From NCBI RefSeq assembly GCF_001441615.1, contig NZ_LAXJ01000004.1, positions 1 to 50,192 of the forward strand: a stretch of DNA of 50,192 nt, read 5' to 3'. Positions 17,913-26,229 of the stretch are shown one piece after another. The DNA comes from Roseovarius atlanticus. Lineage in GTDB: Bacteria; Pseudomonadota; Alphaproteobacteria; Rhodobacterales; Rhodobacteraceae. The position numbers and the translations under genes were made by a program. The notes beneath the pieces were generated by a model. That model was not told the DNA's origin. It was given only the letters and a program-made list of their open reading frames with translations, and made no database searches. Position 1 is the stretch's first letter. Each line of letters begins with the position of its first letter.

Positions 17913-19045
17913 TTTGTCACGTTCTCGCTCAGCGGATCTTCATCTTCTGCCGTGGTGTCGTCTTGGGGCGTATCCTCGGCAGTCGCTTCTTCTTCGGAAT
18001 TTTCATCCTCGGCTGCCGCCTCGGCCTCTTGCTGCGCTTCCTGTTCGGCGGCATCTTCCTCAAGGCGCTGACGCTCGCTTTCCGGCAGGTCCGGCGAGAT
18101 TTCCGTTTCCGGCGCCATTTCACGCAGGCGTTCTATGTCAAACTCTTCCAGCGCGACCTCGCCCAAGCCGTCTGCCCGCACGGCATCGAACATCTGACCG
18201 AGAAATCCGCTCTGAGGCGAAAAGACGATGGTCGAGTTTTCTTCGTTCATCGACCGTTCAAGCGCGGTAAGCGAGCGATAGAAGGCAAAGAAGTCCGGAT
18301 TGTTTCCGAAGGCCTCGGCATAGATCCGGTTGCGCTCCGCATCGGCCTCACCGCGCGTGATCTCCGCCTCGCGTTCGGCGTTTGACACGGTTTCCACCAC
18401 GGTCCGGTCCGCCGCGGCCCGAACACGCTGGGCCGCTTCGTTACCGCGGGCGATCTCGTCGGCGGCCTCACGCTCGCGTTCGGCTCTCATCCGCGCAAAT
18501 GTCGCCTCAAGGTTCTGTTGGGGCAGGTTGGTCTGCTTCAAACGAACGTCGACAATCTCGAGACCCAGCCCGGCGGCACTTGCACGTGCCTGTTCAAGAA
18601 TGCGCACGGCCAGATCTCGCCGCTGAGGCGACAGGATCGTATCTGACGTCACCTGGTCCGCACCCAGCACCTCGCGGATCTGGGCATTCAGAACCGACGC
18701 AAGACGGTCCTCGGCCACACGTGTGCCTCCGATGCCGACGGCCTGCCGGAACTGGACGACGTCGGCAATGCGATAGCGCGTAAAGGCATCGACCACGAGG
18801 CGGCGGTCATCCGACGGTGTCACCTCGATCGCATCGGTGTCCAGAGACAGGATGCGCCGGTCGTAGCGCACGACATCCTGGATGATTGGAATCTTGAAAC
18901 CCAGACCGGGTTCTTCGACCACTTTCTTGATCTGGCCGAATTGCAGCACGAGCGCCTTTTCCCGTTCGTCCACGATATAAAGCGACGAAAGAAGACCCAT
19001 GACCGCAACGGCCAACACGGGAAGAAGAAGGGCAGATTTACGCAT
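17909..19045 (-). CDS. hflC: FtsH modulator HflC (SPFH/band 7 family)
   Basis: HflC pairs with HflK in a large periplasm-facing cage that controls the membrane protease FtsH. The 378-residue protein has an N-terminal anchor (LLPVLAVAVMGLLSSLYIV) and an SPFH domain with LVLQFGQIKKVVEEPGLGFKIP. A long Ala/Glu-rich coiled coil (EREREAADEIARGNEAAQRV) follows. The last 70 or so residues are a highly acidic tail (EEDAAEQEAQQEAEAAAEDE) longer than in E. coli HflC. The ATG shares one base with the hflK stop, and the stop overlaps the DUF2065 start. Confidence 0.95.
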   Translation of the reverse strand: MRKSALLLPVLAVAVMGLLSSLYIVDEREKALVLQFGQIKKVVEEPGLGFKIPIIQDVVRYDRRILSLDTDAIEVTPSDDRRLVVDAFTRYRIADVVQFRQAVGIGGTRVAEDRLASVLNAQIREVLGADQVTSDTILSPQRRDLAVRILEQARASAAGLGLEIVDVRLKQTNLPQQNLEATFARMRAEREREAADEIARGNEAAQRVRAAADRTVVETVSNAEREAEITRGEADAERNRIYAEAFGNNPDFFAFYRSLTALERSMNEENSTIVFSPQSGFLGQMFDAVRADGLGEVALEEFDIERLREMAPETEISPDLPESERQRLEEDAAEQEAQQEAEAAAEDENSEEEATAEDTPQDDTTAEDEDPLSENVTN

Positions 19046-20217
19046 CAGTTCGATCCTCCGTTTCCGGACTGGCCAGAGCGGCGCAATTGATCAAGTGGAA
19101 GGTAAGGCAGAACACCCTGTCCGGACGCGCCGGTGGATTCATCCAGCAGGATCTTCTCCATCTTGCCAAGCGTGCGTTCCACGGTTTCGAGATAAAGGCG
19201 ACGCTGAGTAACTTCGGGCGCCTCGTTGAATTCCTGCGCCACGGCGATGAAGCGGCTGGCCTCACCGATGGCTTCGTTGACAACCCGGGCGCGATATCCT
19301 TCGGCCTGTTCCAAAACCTGCGCGGCTTCACCCCGGGCCTCGGCCAGAACTCGGTTGGCATAGGCATCGGCTTGGCGTTGCAGACGATCACGTTCCTGCT
19401 CGGCGGCCTGAACCTCGCGGAAGGCGTCGATCACTTCGCGTGGAGGATCAGCCGTGTCGAGGTTGACACGGACGATGTTGATGCCGCTGTCGTATTCATC
19501 GAGCGTGGATTGAATGTTTTCGCGTGCCGTGTCTGCGATGATGCCACGATCCCGGTTGAGGATCGGCGCCAGGTTGGTGGCGGCGATGATCTCGCGCATC
19601 ACTGCCTCGGACACGGCCTGCACCGTCAACTGCGGGTCACGAATGTTGAACAAAAGTTTCGCGGGATCGTTGATGTTCCAGACGACCTGAAAGTCGATGT
19701 CGACGATGTTCGCGTCGGTCGTCAGCATCAGGCCGTCACCGCCTGAGGCGCTGCCACGGCCGCTGCCGATATTTTCTGTCCGCTCGGACGTGACGTTGAC
19801 AACCTCGGCCGAGACAAGCGGCCACGGCGCGAAATTCAGACCCGGATCGCCGGTCGAATAATACTCGCCAAGAAAGAGCTCAACCGACTGTTCTTCCGGC
19901 TTTACGGTGTAAAAGCTTGCAGCCCCCCAAAGCGCAACTGCAATTAGGGCGCCGATCACGATCGTACCGCGACCGAAACCCGGTCCGCCGCCACCATCGC
20001 CGCCTGCGCCGTTCCCGCGGCCTCTGCCACCGCGACCGCCCATCAGAACGCGAAGCTGATCTTGTCCCTTGCGCACAAGTTCGTCGATCTCGGGGATCTG
20101 AGAGCCGCCTTCGGGTGGGCGCCGGTTGCCGTTGCCGCGATTGCCGCGATCGTCATCGTCGCCGCCGCCCCGGTTTCCTCCCCCGCCGCCCCAAGGGCCG
20201 CCAGAATGTCCAGCCAT
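19045..20217 (-). CDS. hflK: FtsH modulator HflK (SPFH/band 7 family)
   Basis: HflK is the partner of HflC. The start at MAGHSGGPWGGGGGNRGG follows GAAGGG; earlier in-frame ATGs exist but lack a better ribosome site. The protein has about 390 residues. The N-terminal 75 residues are Gly/Asp/Asn/Arg-rich and probably disordered in the cytoplasm. Then come one membrane helix (IVIGALIAVALWGAASFYTV) and an SPFH domain (EQSVELFLGEYYSTGDPGLNFAPWP). A coiled coil with AEQERDRLQRQADAYANR completes the cage-forming part. It is the first gene of hflK-hflC-DUF2065. Confidence 0.95.
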   Translation of the reverse strand: MAGHSGGPWGGGGGNRGGGDDDDRGNRGNGNRRPPEGGSQIPEIDELVRKGQDQLRVLMGGRGGRGRGNGAGGDGGGGPGFGRGTIVIGALIAVALWGAASFYTVKPEEQSVELFLGEYYSTGDPGLNFAPWPLVSAEVVNVTSERTENIGSGRGSASGGDGLMLTTDANIVDIDFQVVWNINDPAKLLFNIRDPQLTVQAVSEAVMREIIAATNLAPILNRDRGIIADTARENIQSTLDEYDSGINIVRVNLDTADPPREVIDAFREVQAAEQERDRLQRQADAYANRVLAEARGEAAQVLEQAEGYRARVVNEAIGEASRFIAVAQEFNEAPEVTQRRLYLETVERTLGKMEKILLDESTGASGQGVLPYLPLDQLRRSGQSGNGGSN

Positions 20218-20289
20218 GAAATCTTTTCCCTTCATCCAATCGCGCAACGCGCCATCCCTGTGTCATAACTGTGCACAACAGTCAAAAAT

Positions 20290-21747
20290 TCAACCACTGC
20301 GCATTGGGTCCCGCATGGTCACGATCTCTTCGGACAAGGTCGGATGCACGGCAACGGTCCGGTCGAAATCTGCTTTTGTCGCGCTTATCTTGACCGCAAT
20401 GCCGGCCAGCTGGATCATTTCGCCCGCGCCCGGTGCGACGATGTGGCAGCCCATGACCCTGTCGGTTTCCTTGGAAACGACCAGCTTCATCAACACTCGG
20501 TAGGGCTGTCCGGCAAAGGCCGTGCGCATCGGCCGGAACGAGGTGCAGTAGACGTCCACCGGCTCTTTTTCCCGGGCTTCTTCCTCAGTCAGTCCAACGG
20601 TGCCGAATTCGGGCTGGGTGAACACTGCGGACGGGATCAGCTTGTGATCGACCGGCGTCGGGTTGTTCTTGAACACGGTTTCGACGAAGGCCATGCCTTC
20701 GCGGATCGCGACGGGTGTCAGGTTGACCCGGTCGGTCACGTCTCCAATGGCGTAGATCGAAGGCACAGACGTCTGGCTGTACTCGTCCACGACAATCTGG
20801 CCCCGGCGCCCCAGTTCGACGCCCGCCTCCTCGAGGCCCATATCCGTCGTGTTCGGGTTGCGCCCGATGGCGAAGAGGACCGCGTCGAACTCCGCTTCCT
20901 TGCCGTTGGTCGCCTTCACCCGGATCGGGCCTTTGTAGTCATCCGGGACTTTGGCCCCTTGTGAAAGCTCTCCTGCCGGAGCGCCCATAGAGGCCTCGGA
21001 TTCGGTCAGCTCGCCCTCGGCTGGACGCCCCTCGCTGGCCGGTGCCATCTCCACGATGTTGGTGCCGAAATGCAGGTCGATGCCTTTTTCACTCATACCT
21101 TCTGCGATGATGCCGCGGGCTTCCTCGTCGAACCCGCGCAGGATTTGGGCGCCGCGATAGTAGAGCGTGACATCCACGCCAAGCCCGGCCAGAACGCAGG
21201 CGAACTCGCACGCAATGTACCCGCCACCGACGATAAGGATCGACTTGGGCAGTTCTTCCATGTGGAAAATGTCGTCGGACACCATCCCGAGTTCCGCATT
21301 CGGAAGGTCGGGGCGTACAGGGTGCCCGCCGGTCGCAACGAGGATGTGTTTCGCCGTGACTTCCTCGCCGGAAGAAATCGTAATCGTATTCGCGTCCTTG
21401 AGGCGCGCACGACCGTCGAACATTATGACCCCGGAATTGTCCAGAAGGCTGCGGTACACACCTTCCAGCCTGTCAAGCTCGCCATGCAGACGTTTGCGAA
21501 AGCCGGGCCAGTCGAAGGCAGACAGCTTCATGTCCCAGCCATAGGCGGCGGCTTCGTCGGGGAACGTCGAAAACTCCGACGCGAAGACCATCAGTTTCTT
21601 AGGAACGCAGCCACGGATAACGCATGTTCCGCCGTATCGGTCCTCTTCTGCCAGTGCGACCTTCGCGCCGTTGGCACTTGCCACACGGGCAGCGCGGACC
21701 CCTCCGGACCCACCGCCAATGACAAAAAGGTCATAGTCGAATTCCAT
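20290..21747 (-). CDS. gor: Glutathione-disulfide reductase with in-frame insertion
   Basis: This NADPH-dependent flavoenzyme keeps glutathione reduced. FAD binding is shown by DLFVIGGGSGGVRAARVA. The redox-active pair is Cys42 and Cys47 in GGTCVIRGCVPKK, and the C-terminal VHPTLSEEIVTM supplies the catalytic His-Glu. At 485 residues it is about 35 longer than usual. The extra part lies after HFGTNIVEM and reads in pieces ASEGRPAEGELTESEAS and MGAPAGELSQGAKVPDD, Glu/Ala/Gly-rich and unlike the rest of the protein. It falls in a surface loop of the NADPH-binding domain by position, so activity is probably kept. rpiA lies 13 bp upstream and is likely co-transcribed. Confidence 0.93.
   Translation of the reverse strand: MEFDYDLFVIGGGSGGVRAARVASANGAKVALAEEDRYGGTCVIRGCVPKKLMVFASEFSTFPDEAAAYGWDMKLSAFDWPGFRKRLHGELDRLEGVYRSLLDNSGVIMFDGRARLKDANTITISSGEEVTAKHILVATGGHPVRPDLPNAELGMVSDDIFHMEELPKSILIVGGGYIACEFACVLAGLGVDVTLYYRGAQILRGFDEEARGIIAEGMSEKGIDLHFGTNIVEMAPASEGRPAEGELTESEASMGAPAGELSQGAKVPDDYKGPIRVKATNGKEAEFDAVLFAIGRNPNTTDMGLEEAGVELGRRGQIVVDEYSQTSVPSIYAIGDVTDRVNLTPVAIREGMAFVETVFKNNPTPVDHKLIPSAVFTQPEFGTVGLTEEEAREKEPVDVYCTSFRPMRTAFAGQPYRVLMKLVVSKETDRVMGCHIVAPGAGEMIQLAGIAVKISATKADFDRTVAVHPTLSEEIVTMRDPMRSG
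20955..20983 (-). repeat. Possible palindromic-element-like sequence within the gor insertion
   Basis: On the minus strand this 29-nt stretch runs from CGCTCCGGCAGGAGAGC to TTTCACAAGGGG. It contains GCTC/GAGC arms and shares its end blocks (CCGGCAGG near the start, a GGGG run at the end) with the two 41-bp elements in the transposase. It lies wholly inside the extra protein segment MGAPAGELSQGA. The match is short, so a common origin is a hypothesis. Confidence 0.3.
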
Positions 21748-21760
21748 GGTGGAGATGCCC

Positions 21761-22549
21761 TTAATCCTGCAAGTCAGTGAAAAGGTTGTCGGTCTCGACG
21801 AAATCGAGACGGTCTTCCTCGACCGTGCCTTCGTTGATGTCGCGCGTCTCGACCCGTCCGTCCCCGTAGCCCAGGATCACGACGTCGCAAATGTCTATGA
21901 AAAGGCCATTCTCGACGACGCCCGGCATCTGGTTCAGAACCATCGCCAACTGATGCGCATTGCCGATTCGCCCGAGGTGGAGATCCAGAATGTAATTGCC
22001 TTCGTCTGTAATGAACGCGCTGTCGCCGTTCATGCGAAGGGTGGCGTCACGGCCCAGGACGTCCATAGAGATCAGCAATTCCTCGATCAGCGACTTCGTG
22101 GTCTGCCAGCCGAAGGGGATGACCTCGACCGGCAAGGGAAACGCGCCAAGCTTTTCGACCTCTTTGCCGACATCCGCGATGACGATCATCTGGTCGGAGG
22201 CCGTTGCAACGATCTTTTCCTGCAAGAGCGCGCCGCCCCCGCCTTTGATAAGGTTAAGATTGCCATCGAATTCATCCGCGCCGTCGATGGTGACGTCGAT
22301 CCAGCGCGCTTCGTCCAGGCTGATGACCTCGATTCCCACCTCGCGCGCAAGTTCGGCTGTGCGCGTTGACGTGGGAACGCCGCGTATCTTTAGCCCGTCT
22401 TCACGAACAAGTTCACCGAGACACCGCACCATCCAAGCGGCTGTGGAGCCTGTCCCGAGACCAACACGCATCCCGTCTTCAACATAATCGACAGAGCGTT
22501 TCGCGGCCACGAATTTCGCCTTGTCAATCGGTGACAACTCTCCGGTCAT
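21761..22549 (-). CDS. rpiA: Ribose-5-phosphate isomerase A
   Basis: RpiA interconverts ribose 5-phosphate and ribulose 5-phosphate in the pentose phosphate pathway. The 262-residue protein carries GLGTGSTAAWMV, VTIDGADEFDGNLNLIKGG and GALLQEKIVA, which hold the catalytic Asp, Glu and Lys residues. A longer-than-usual C-terminal tail (TRDINEGTVEEDRLDFVET) extends about 30 residues beyond the E. coli enzyme. It is followed by gor 13 bp later, a pairing that links NADPH-producing and NADPH-using steps, though that may be coincidence. Confidence 0.96.
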   Translation of the reverse strand: MTGELSPIDKAKFVAAKRSVDYVEDGMRVGLGTGSTAAWMVRCLGELVREDGLKIRGVPTSTRTAELAREVGIEVISLDEARWIDVTIDGADEFDGNLNLIKGGGGALLQEKIVATASDQMIVIADVGKEVEKLGAFPLPVEVIPFGWQTTKSLIEELLISMDVLGRDATLRMNGDSAFITDEGNYILDLHLGRIGNAHQLAMVLNQMPGVVENGLFIDICDVVILGYGDGRVETRDINEGTVEEDRLDFVETDNLFTDLQD

Positions 22550-22991
22550 GCGCGTAACTCCATCAAGCGGGCATCGTGGCCCGCGTTATAGGCAGTTTGC
22601 GCGTCAGGGGCGAGGGGTCATTTGAAGGGAACCCAGTTCAGCCCTTCTATTGAGCCCTTATCGCGGCCACATCCGGAGAAATCGCAGAGGGAAAATTTCT
22701 CGTGCTGTTCGACTCGCTTCCGAACAAGACGATTACGCCCGCAGCAAGAATAACAATAAGCCCTGTTGTTTGCATTTCCGGCTCCACATTAGGAGTAACA
22801 GCAATTCTAAAGCGGAACGCGTTAGGTCGTTCCAAGTTCCAGCTTGGCGCAAAACAGTTAACTCAATGTGAAACAACGCTTGGGCAATGGCGTGGATCGG
22901 TGGATCGGCGTCGGTTTTGTGCGGCCCTGTATACGCAATGCGACGTAGTCAGTAGTTGGGCCGCGGCCCTGATTGCTCTAGGTTCTCAGCC
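22550..22991. other. Intergenic region upstream of sdaA and rpiA
   Basis: This 442-bp gap lies between divergent rpiA and sdaA. It is more AT-rich in the middle. It contains one candidate small membrane-protein frame on the minus strand and a small hairpin with arms GGAACG and CGTTCC near 22814-22833. Promoters for both flanking genes must lie here, but no clear -35/-10 pair or riboswitch was recognised. Confidence 0.5.
22647..22775 (-). CDS. Possible 42-residue membrane peptide
   Basis: The frame begins MQTTGLIVILAAGVIVLFGS after GGAG at 6 nt spacing. It has one hydrophobic helix followed by a polar tail (ESNSTRNFPSAISPDVAAIR). Size and layout match small single-pass proteins, but no family is recognised. 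Its location in the long AT-richer gap between rpiA and sdaA leaves chance as an alternative. Confidence 0.35.
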   Translation of the reverse strand: MQTTGLIVILAAGVIVLFGSESNSTRNFPSAISPDVAAIRAQ

Positions 22992-24365
22992 ATGTTTCTG
23001 TCTGTCTTCGAAATGTTCAAGGTCGGGATCGGCCCGTCTTCTTCCCACACGATGGGTCCGATGGTTGCGGCCGCCCGGTTTCTTGACCTCATGCGCGCCT
23101 CACCGTTCGAGTTCCATGGCCTGCGAGCCAGTTTGCACGGCTCGCTTGCCTTCACTGGCGTAGGCCATGCAACCGATCGCGCCACGATCCTGGGTCTGGC
23201 CGGCTTTCGGCCTGAAACCTACGACAACGACGAGGCCGAGTCTGTTCTGAAGGACATCCGCGAGACCGGCACAGTGACGCCGCCGGGGCTGCCGGTGCTG
23301 CAATTTCACGCGAAAGAGGATCTTCAATTCGACTTCGGCCCGAACCTGCCTGGCCATGCGAACGGAATGATCCTCATGGCGACAGACAAGCAGGGCGACG
23401 TGATCCTGCAAGAGACCTACTATTCTGTCGGTGGCGGCTTCGTTCTGACAGCCGACGAACTGGCCGCCGGTCGGGACACCGACGATGGCCCGCCGGTGCC
23501 CTATCCGTTCAAGAGCGCGGCCGAAATGCTGGAAATGGCCGAAACCAGCGGCAAATCCATCGCCGAGATGAAGAAAGCGAACGAAATCTCGCGTGGCGGA
23601 TCGGAAAACCTGCGCAGCGGCGTGGCGCGCCTGTGGCAGGTCATGAACGACTGCATCGAACGTGGACTTGCCAATGACGGTATCCTGCCCGGTGGTCTTC
23701 AGGTGCGCCGCCGCTCCAAGGCTATCCACGAGGCGCTGCTGGCCGAGCGTGGCACGAACCTGAATGCGCCGCACAAGATCAACGACTGGATCAGCATCTA
23801 CGCGATGGCCGTCAACGAAGAGAACGCTGCTGGCGGCCAGGTCGTGACGGCGCCGACCAATGGCGCGGCGGGCGTGGTGCCGGCGGTCATAAAGTATTGG
23901 CTCGAGCATGTGCCCGGGGCCAACGAACGCGATATCGAGACATTCCTTCTGACCGCGGCGGCGATCGGCGGGCTGGTAAAGTTCAACGCGTCGATCAGCG
24001 GGGCCGAGGCGGGTTGCCAAGCCGAAGTCGGCAGCGCCTCCGCCATGGGGGCTGCGGGACTGGCCGCTGTGCTAGGCGGCACGCCCGCGCAGATCGAGAA
24101 CGCCGCCGAAATTGCGCTGGAGCACCACCTTGGCATGACGTGCGACCCGGTCAAGGGCCTAGTGCAGGTCCCGTGCATCGAGCGCAACGGGCTTGGCGCG
24201 ATCAAAGCGGTGAGCGCCGCGAGCCTGGCGCTGCGTGGTGACGGGGTGCATCTGGTGCCGCTGGACGCCTGTATCGAGACCATGCGCCAGACTGGCGCGG
24301 ATATGAGTGAACGTTACAAGGAAACCTCGCTTGGCGGGCTTGCTGTCAACGTGCCCAACTGCTGA
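22992..24365 (+). CDS. sdaA: L-serine ammonia-lyase, iron-sulfur dependent
   Basis: The enzyme deaminates L-serine to pyruvate and ammonia. The 457-residue single-chain form starts MFLSVFEMFKVGIGPSSSHT, and SSSHT is the family hallmark. The beta domain is N-terminal. The alpha domain carries three cysteines likely to hold the 4Fe-4S cluster: EAGCQAEVG, GMTCDPVKG and VQVPCIERN. It stands as a single transcription unit followed by a strong hairpin. Serine can come from glycine plus a one-carbon unit, so the gene could drain carbon from sarcosine catabolism, but nothing local shows this link. Confidence 0.96.
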   Translation: MFLSVFEMFKVGIGPSSSHTMGPMVAAARFLDLMRASPFEFHGLRASLHGSLAFTGVGHATDRATILGLAGFRPETYDNDEAESVLKDIRETGTVTPPGLPVLQFHAKEDLQFDFGPNLPGHANGMILMATDKQGDVILQETYYSVGGGFVLTADELAAGRDTDDGPPVPYPFKSAAEMLEMAETSGKSIAEMKKANEISRGGSENLRSGVARLWQVMNDCIERGLANDGILPGGLQVRRRSKAIHEALLAERGTNLNAPHKINDWISIYAMAVNEENAAGGQVVTAPTNGAAGVVPAVIKYWLEHVPGANERDIETFLLTAAAIGGLVKFNASISGAEAGCQAEVGSASAMGAAGLAAVLGGTPAQIENAAEIALEHHLGMTCDPVKGLVQVPCIERNGLGAIKAVSAASLALRGDGVHLVPLDACIETMRQTGADMSERYKETSLGGLAVNVPNC

Positions 24366-24408
24366 ACGCCTGTAACGGCGAAAATTGTCGAACGCGCTTA
24401 TTGAGCTT

Positions 24409-24441
24409 GACGCCACTGGTTTTCTGACGCGCAGTGGCGTC
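24409..24441 (+). terminator. Hairpin downstream of sdaA
   Basis: A perfect 10-bp stem (GACGCCACTG / CAGTGGCGTC) encloses a 13-base loop, 43 bp after the sdaA stop. The stem is strong but no long T run follows, so it could end transcription or simply stabilise the sdaA message. Confidence 0.5.
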
Positions 24442-24484
24442 TGTTCCGCATGGGGCGGTGACGCGTGCAAACCAGAAGGCCTCA

Positions 24485-25399
24485 ATGACGGACAACACAC
24501 CCCGGATCACACTCGGGATCCTGCTGATGGTGGGGTTTTCGCTGATCGCGCCCGCGATGGATGCCTCGGCGAAACTGATTGGCGATGCGCTGGCCGTGGG
24601 CCAGATCGTTGCGGCGCGGTTCGGTATCCAGGCGGCAATACTGCTGCCGCTGGCTTTGACGATGGGGTGGCTGCACCGGCCTGGCTTCGGCGAAAGCGCT
24701 TTGCACCTTCTGCGCGGCGCTCTCATTTTGCTCGCAACTGCCTGCTTTTTCCAGGCGCTGCGATTTATGCCCATCGCGGACGCAATCGCGGTGTTTTTCG
24801 TCGAGCCTTTCATCCTCACGCTTTTGGGCGGGCTTCTGCTGGGCGAGGCGATCGGGCCGCGGCGCTACGCGGCCTGCGCCGTCGGATTCGTCGGCGCTCT
24901 TTTTGTGATACAACCTAGTTTCAGCGAGGTGGGGCCGGTCGTGCTGCTTCCGCTTGTGACGGCCGTTTGCTTTGCTTTTTACATGATCCTGACGCGAAAG
25001 ATGGCCGTCCGGATTCACCCTATCTCGATGCAGGCTTACACCGGTCTTGCCGCGTTGCTGCTCGTGGCGCCGGTTCTGTGGGTATTCGATGGTTCCGGCG
25101 TTGCACCATTGGACCCATCGTGGCCCGACCAGCGCGAGCTGCTTCTTCTGGGCGCGGTCGGTCTTATCGCGACGGCCAGCCATGTCTGTATCAGTTTTGC
25201 ACTGAAACTGGCGCCTGCATCGGTTCTTGCGCCGATCCAGTATCTGGAAATCGTCGGTGCCAGTGCGCTGGGCTATATAATATTTGGGGACCTGCTTGAT
25301 GTGCCGACTTTGTTCGGTACTGCATTGATCGTTTCGGCGGGACTCTACGTCTTTGTCCGAGAAAGACGGCTGGAGCGCCGCCCTATGCCTGCCCCGTGA
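24485..25399 (+). CDS. EamA/DMT family transporter
   Basis: This 304-residue inner-membrane protein has ten predicted helices in two EamA repeats. The first contains LMVGFSLIAPAMDASAKLIG and the second ILTRKMAVRIHPISMQAYTG. The ATG at MTDNTPRITLGILL is used because the longer frame adds a polar stretch ahead of the first helix. Family members export or import metabolites such as amino acids; the substrate cannot be told. It has the same orientation as sdaA, 119 bp downstream past the hairpin, and converges on the thiamine pyrophosphokinase gene with 4 bp between stops. Confidence 0.9.
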   Translation: MTDNTPRITLGILLMVGFSLIAPAMDASAKLIGDALAVGQIVAARFGIQAAILLPLALTMGWLHRPGFGESALHLLRGALILLATACFFQALRFMPIADAIAVFFVEPFILTLLGGLLLGEAIGPRRYAACAVGFVGALFVIQPSFSEVGPVVLLPLVTAVCFAFYMILTRKMAVRIHPISMQAYTGLAALLLVAPVLWVFDGSGVAPLDPSWPDQRELLLLGAVGLIATASHVCISFALKLAPASVLAPIQYLEIVGASALGYIIFGDLLDVPTLFGTALIVSAGLYVFVRERRLERRPMPAP

Positions 25400-25403
25400 T
25401 CTG

Positions 25404-26081
25404 TTACGCCGCAATCGGCCAAGTCGAGGCATTCTGCACAAGTACGCTCGCGGCCGCCTCGAAAGCTGAAGCTGGCAGAATCAACAGCATTTTCGGCGCG
25501 GTCAGATGAATCGAAATGGGGCCGGTCGCCCTGTTCGATGTTCCGACCCGGCCATCCGGCGTGAACGTCAGACCCGAAATCGGCCATTCAAGTCCCTCCG
25601 ACATGCCCTCCACGACACCGAACGGGAACAGAGACACAGGCGTTCCCGGCGCCAAATCCAGCGCAATCGAGGGCGGCGCAAGAAAAACGATATCGGTCCC
25701 GTCCAGAAGGAGGCAGCGACGTTCCGGATAGCGTACCAACGTGTTGAGGTTGGCCAGATGGTGGTCGATCCGGCGCCCGGTGAACCCGACACCAAGGACC
25801 AAAGGGGCATCTACATTGCCGAGGCATTTCTCGAAATCGGTGCTGTCCTGTTCGGGAATGTGATGCAGCAGTTCCGGTGACAACGAGTTGCGTGTTTCGT
25901 CGCTCAACGAATCGAAGTCTCCGATCACGGCGGAGGGCACCAGCCCCGCCTGTCGCACGGCATCGGCGCCACTATCCGCGGCAATTATCTGGGGGCCGAC
26001 GGCCAGCGCGCGGTTCAAGTCGGATTCATCAAGCTGGCCACCACCAACCAGCGTAACCGGGTCCGAATGCTGAACAATCAC
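25404..26081 (-). CDS. Thiamine pyrophosphokinase
   Basis: The enzyme makes thiamine diphosphate from thiamine and ATP. The GTG start with AGGA upstream gives 225 residues. Motifs in order are IIAADSGADAV, AVIGDFDSLS, EQDSTDFEKCL and GVGFTGRRIDHHLANL, which form the nucleotide- and thiamine-binding site of the TPK family. The C-terminal half is the beta-sandwich domain (SNRATGPISIHL). It is divergent from the large acidic protein gene across a 148-bp AT-rich gap. Genes for thiamine transport or synthesis are not nearby. Confidence 0.9.
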   Translation of the reverse strand: MIVQHSDPVTLVGGGQLDESDLNRALAVGPQIIAADSGADAVRQAGLVPSAVIGDFDSLSDETRNSLSPELLHHIPEQDSTDFEKCLGNVDAPLVLGVGFTGRRIDHHLANLNTLVRYPERRCLLLDGTDIVFLAPPSIALDLAPGTPVSLFPFGVVEGMSEGLEWPISGLTFTPDGRVGTSNRATGPISIHLTAPKMLLILPASAFEAAASVLVQNASTWPIAA

Positions 26082-26229
26082 GATGAATTTCCTGCATTAA
26101 CTACTATTTTGGAAACAAGACACATTCTGGCCTCGAAATGATACGGTAAAATTCTAAGAATCGGGCCGCTTTCGACGCTGCCATCATGGTAAAAATTATG
26201 ATTGCAGGCAAAGTAGAGCGAGCAAAAAG

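Noticed and set aside
22550..22991. A riboswitch or tRNA in the gap before sdaA
   Set aside because: No conserved riboswitch core or cloverleaf could be built; only a short hairpin and a small frame were seen.
24482..25441. A 319-codon minus-strand frame opposite the EamA transporter gene
   Set aside because: The plus-strand protein has clear membrane helices; the complement is rich in Arg, Gln and His and has no domain.
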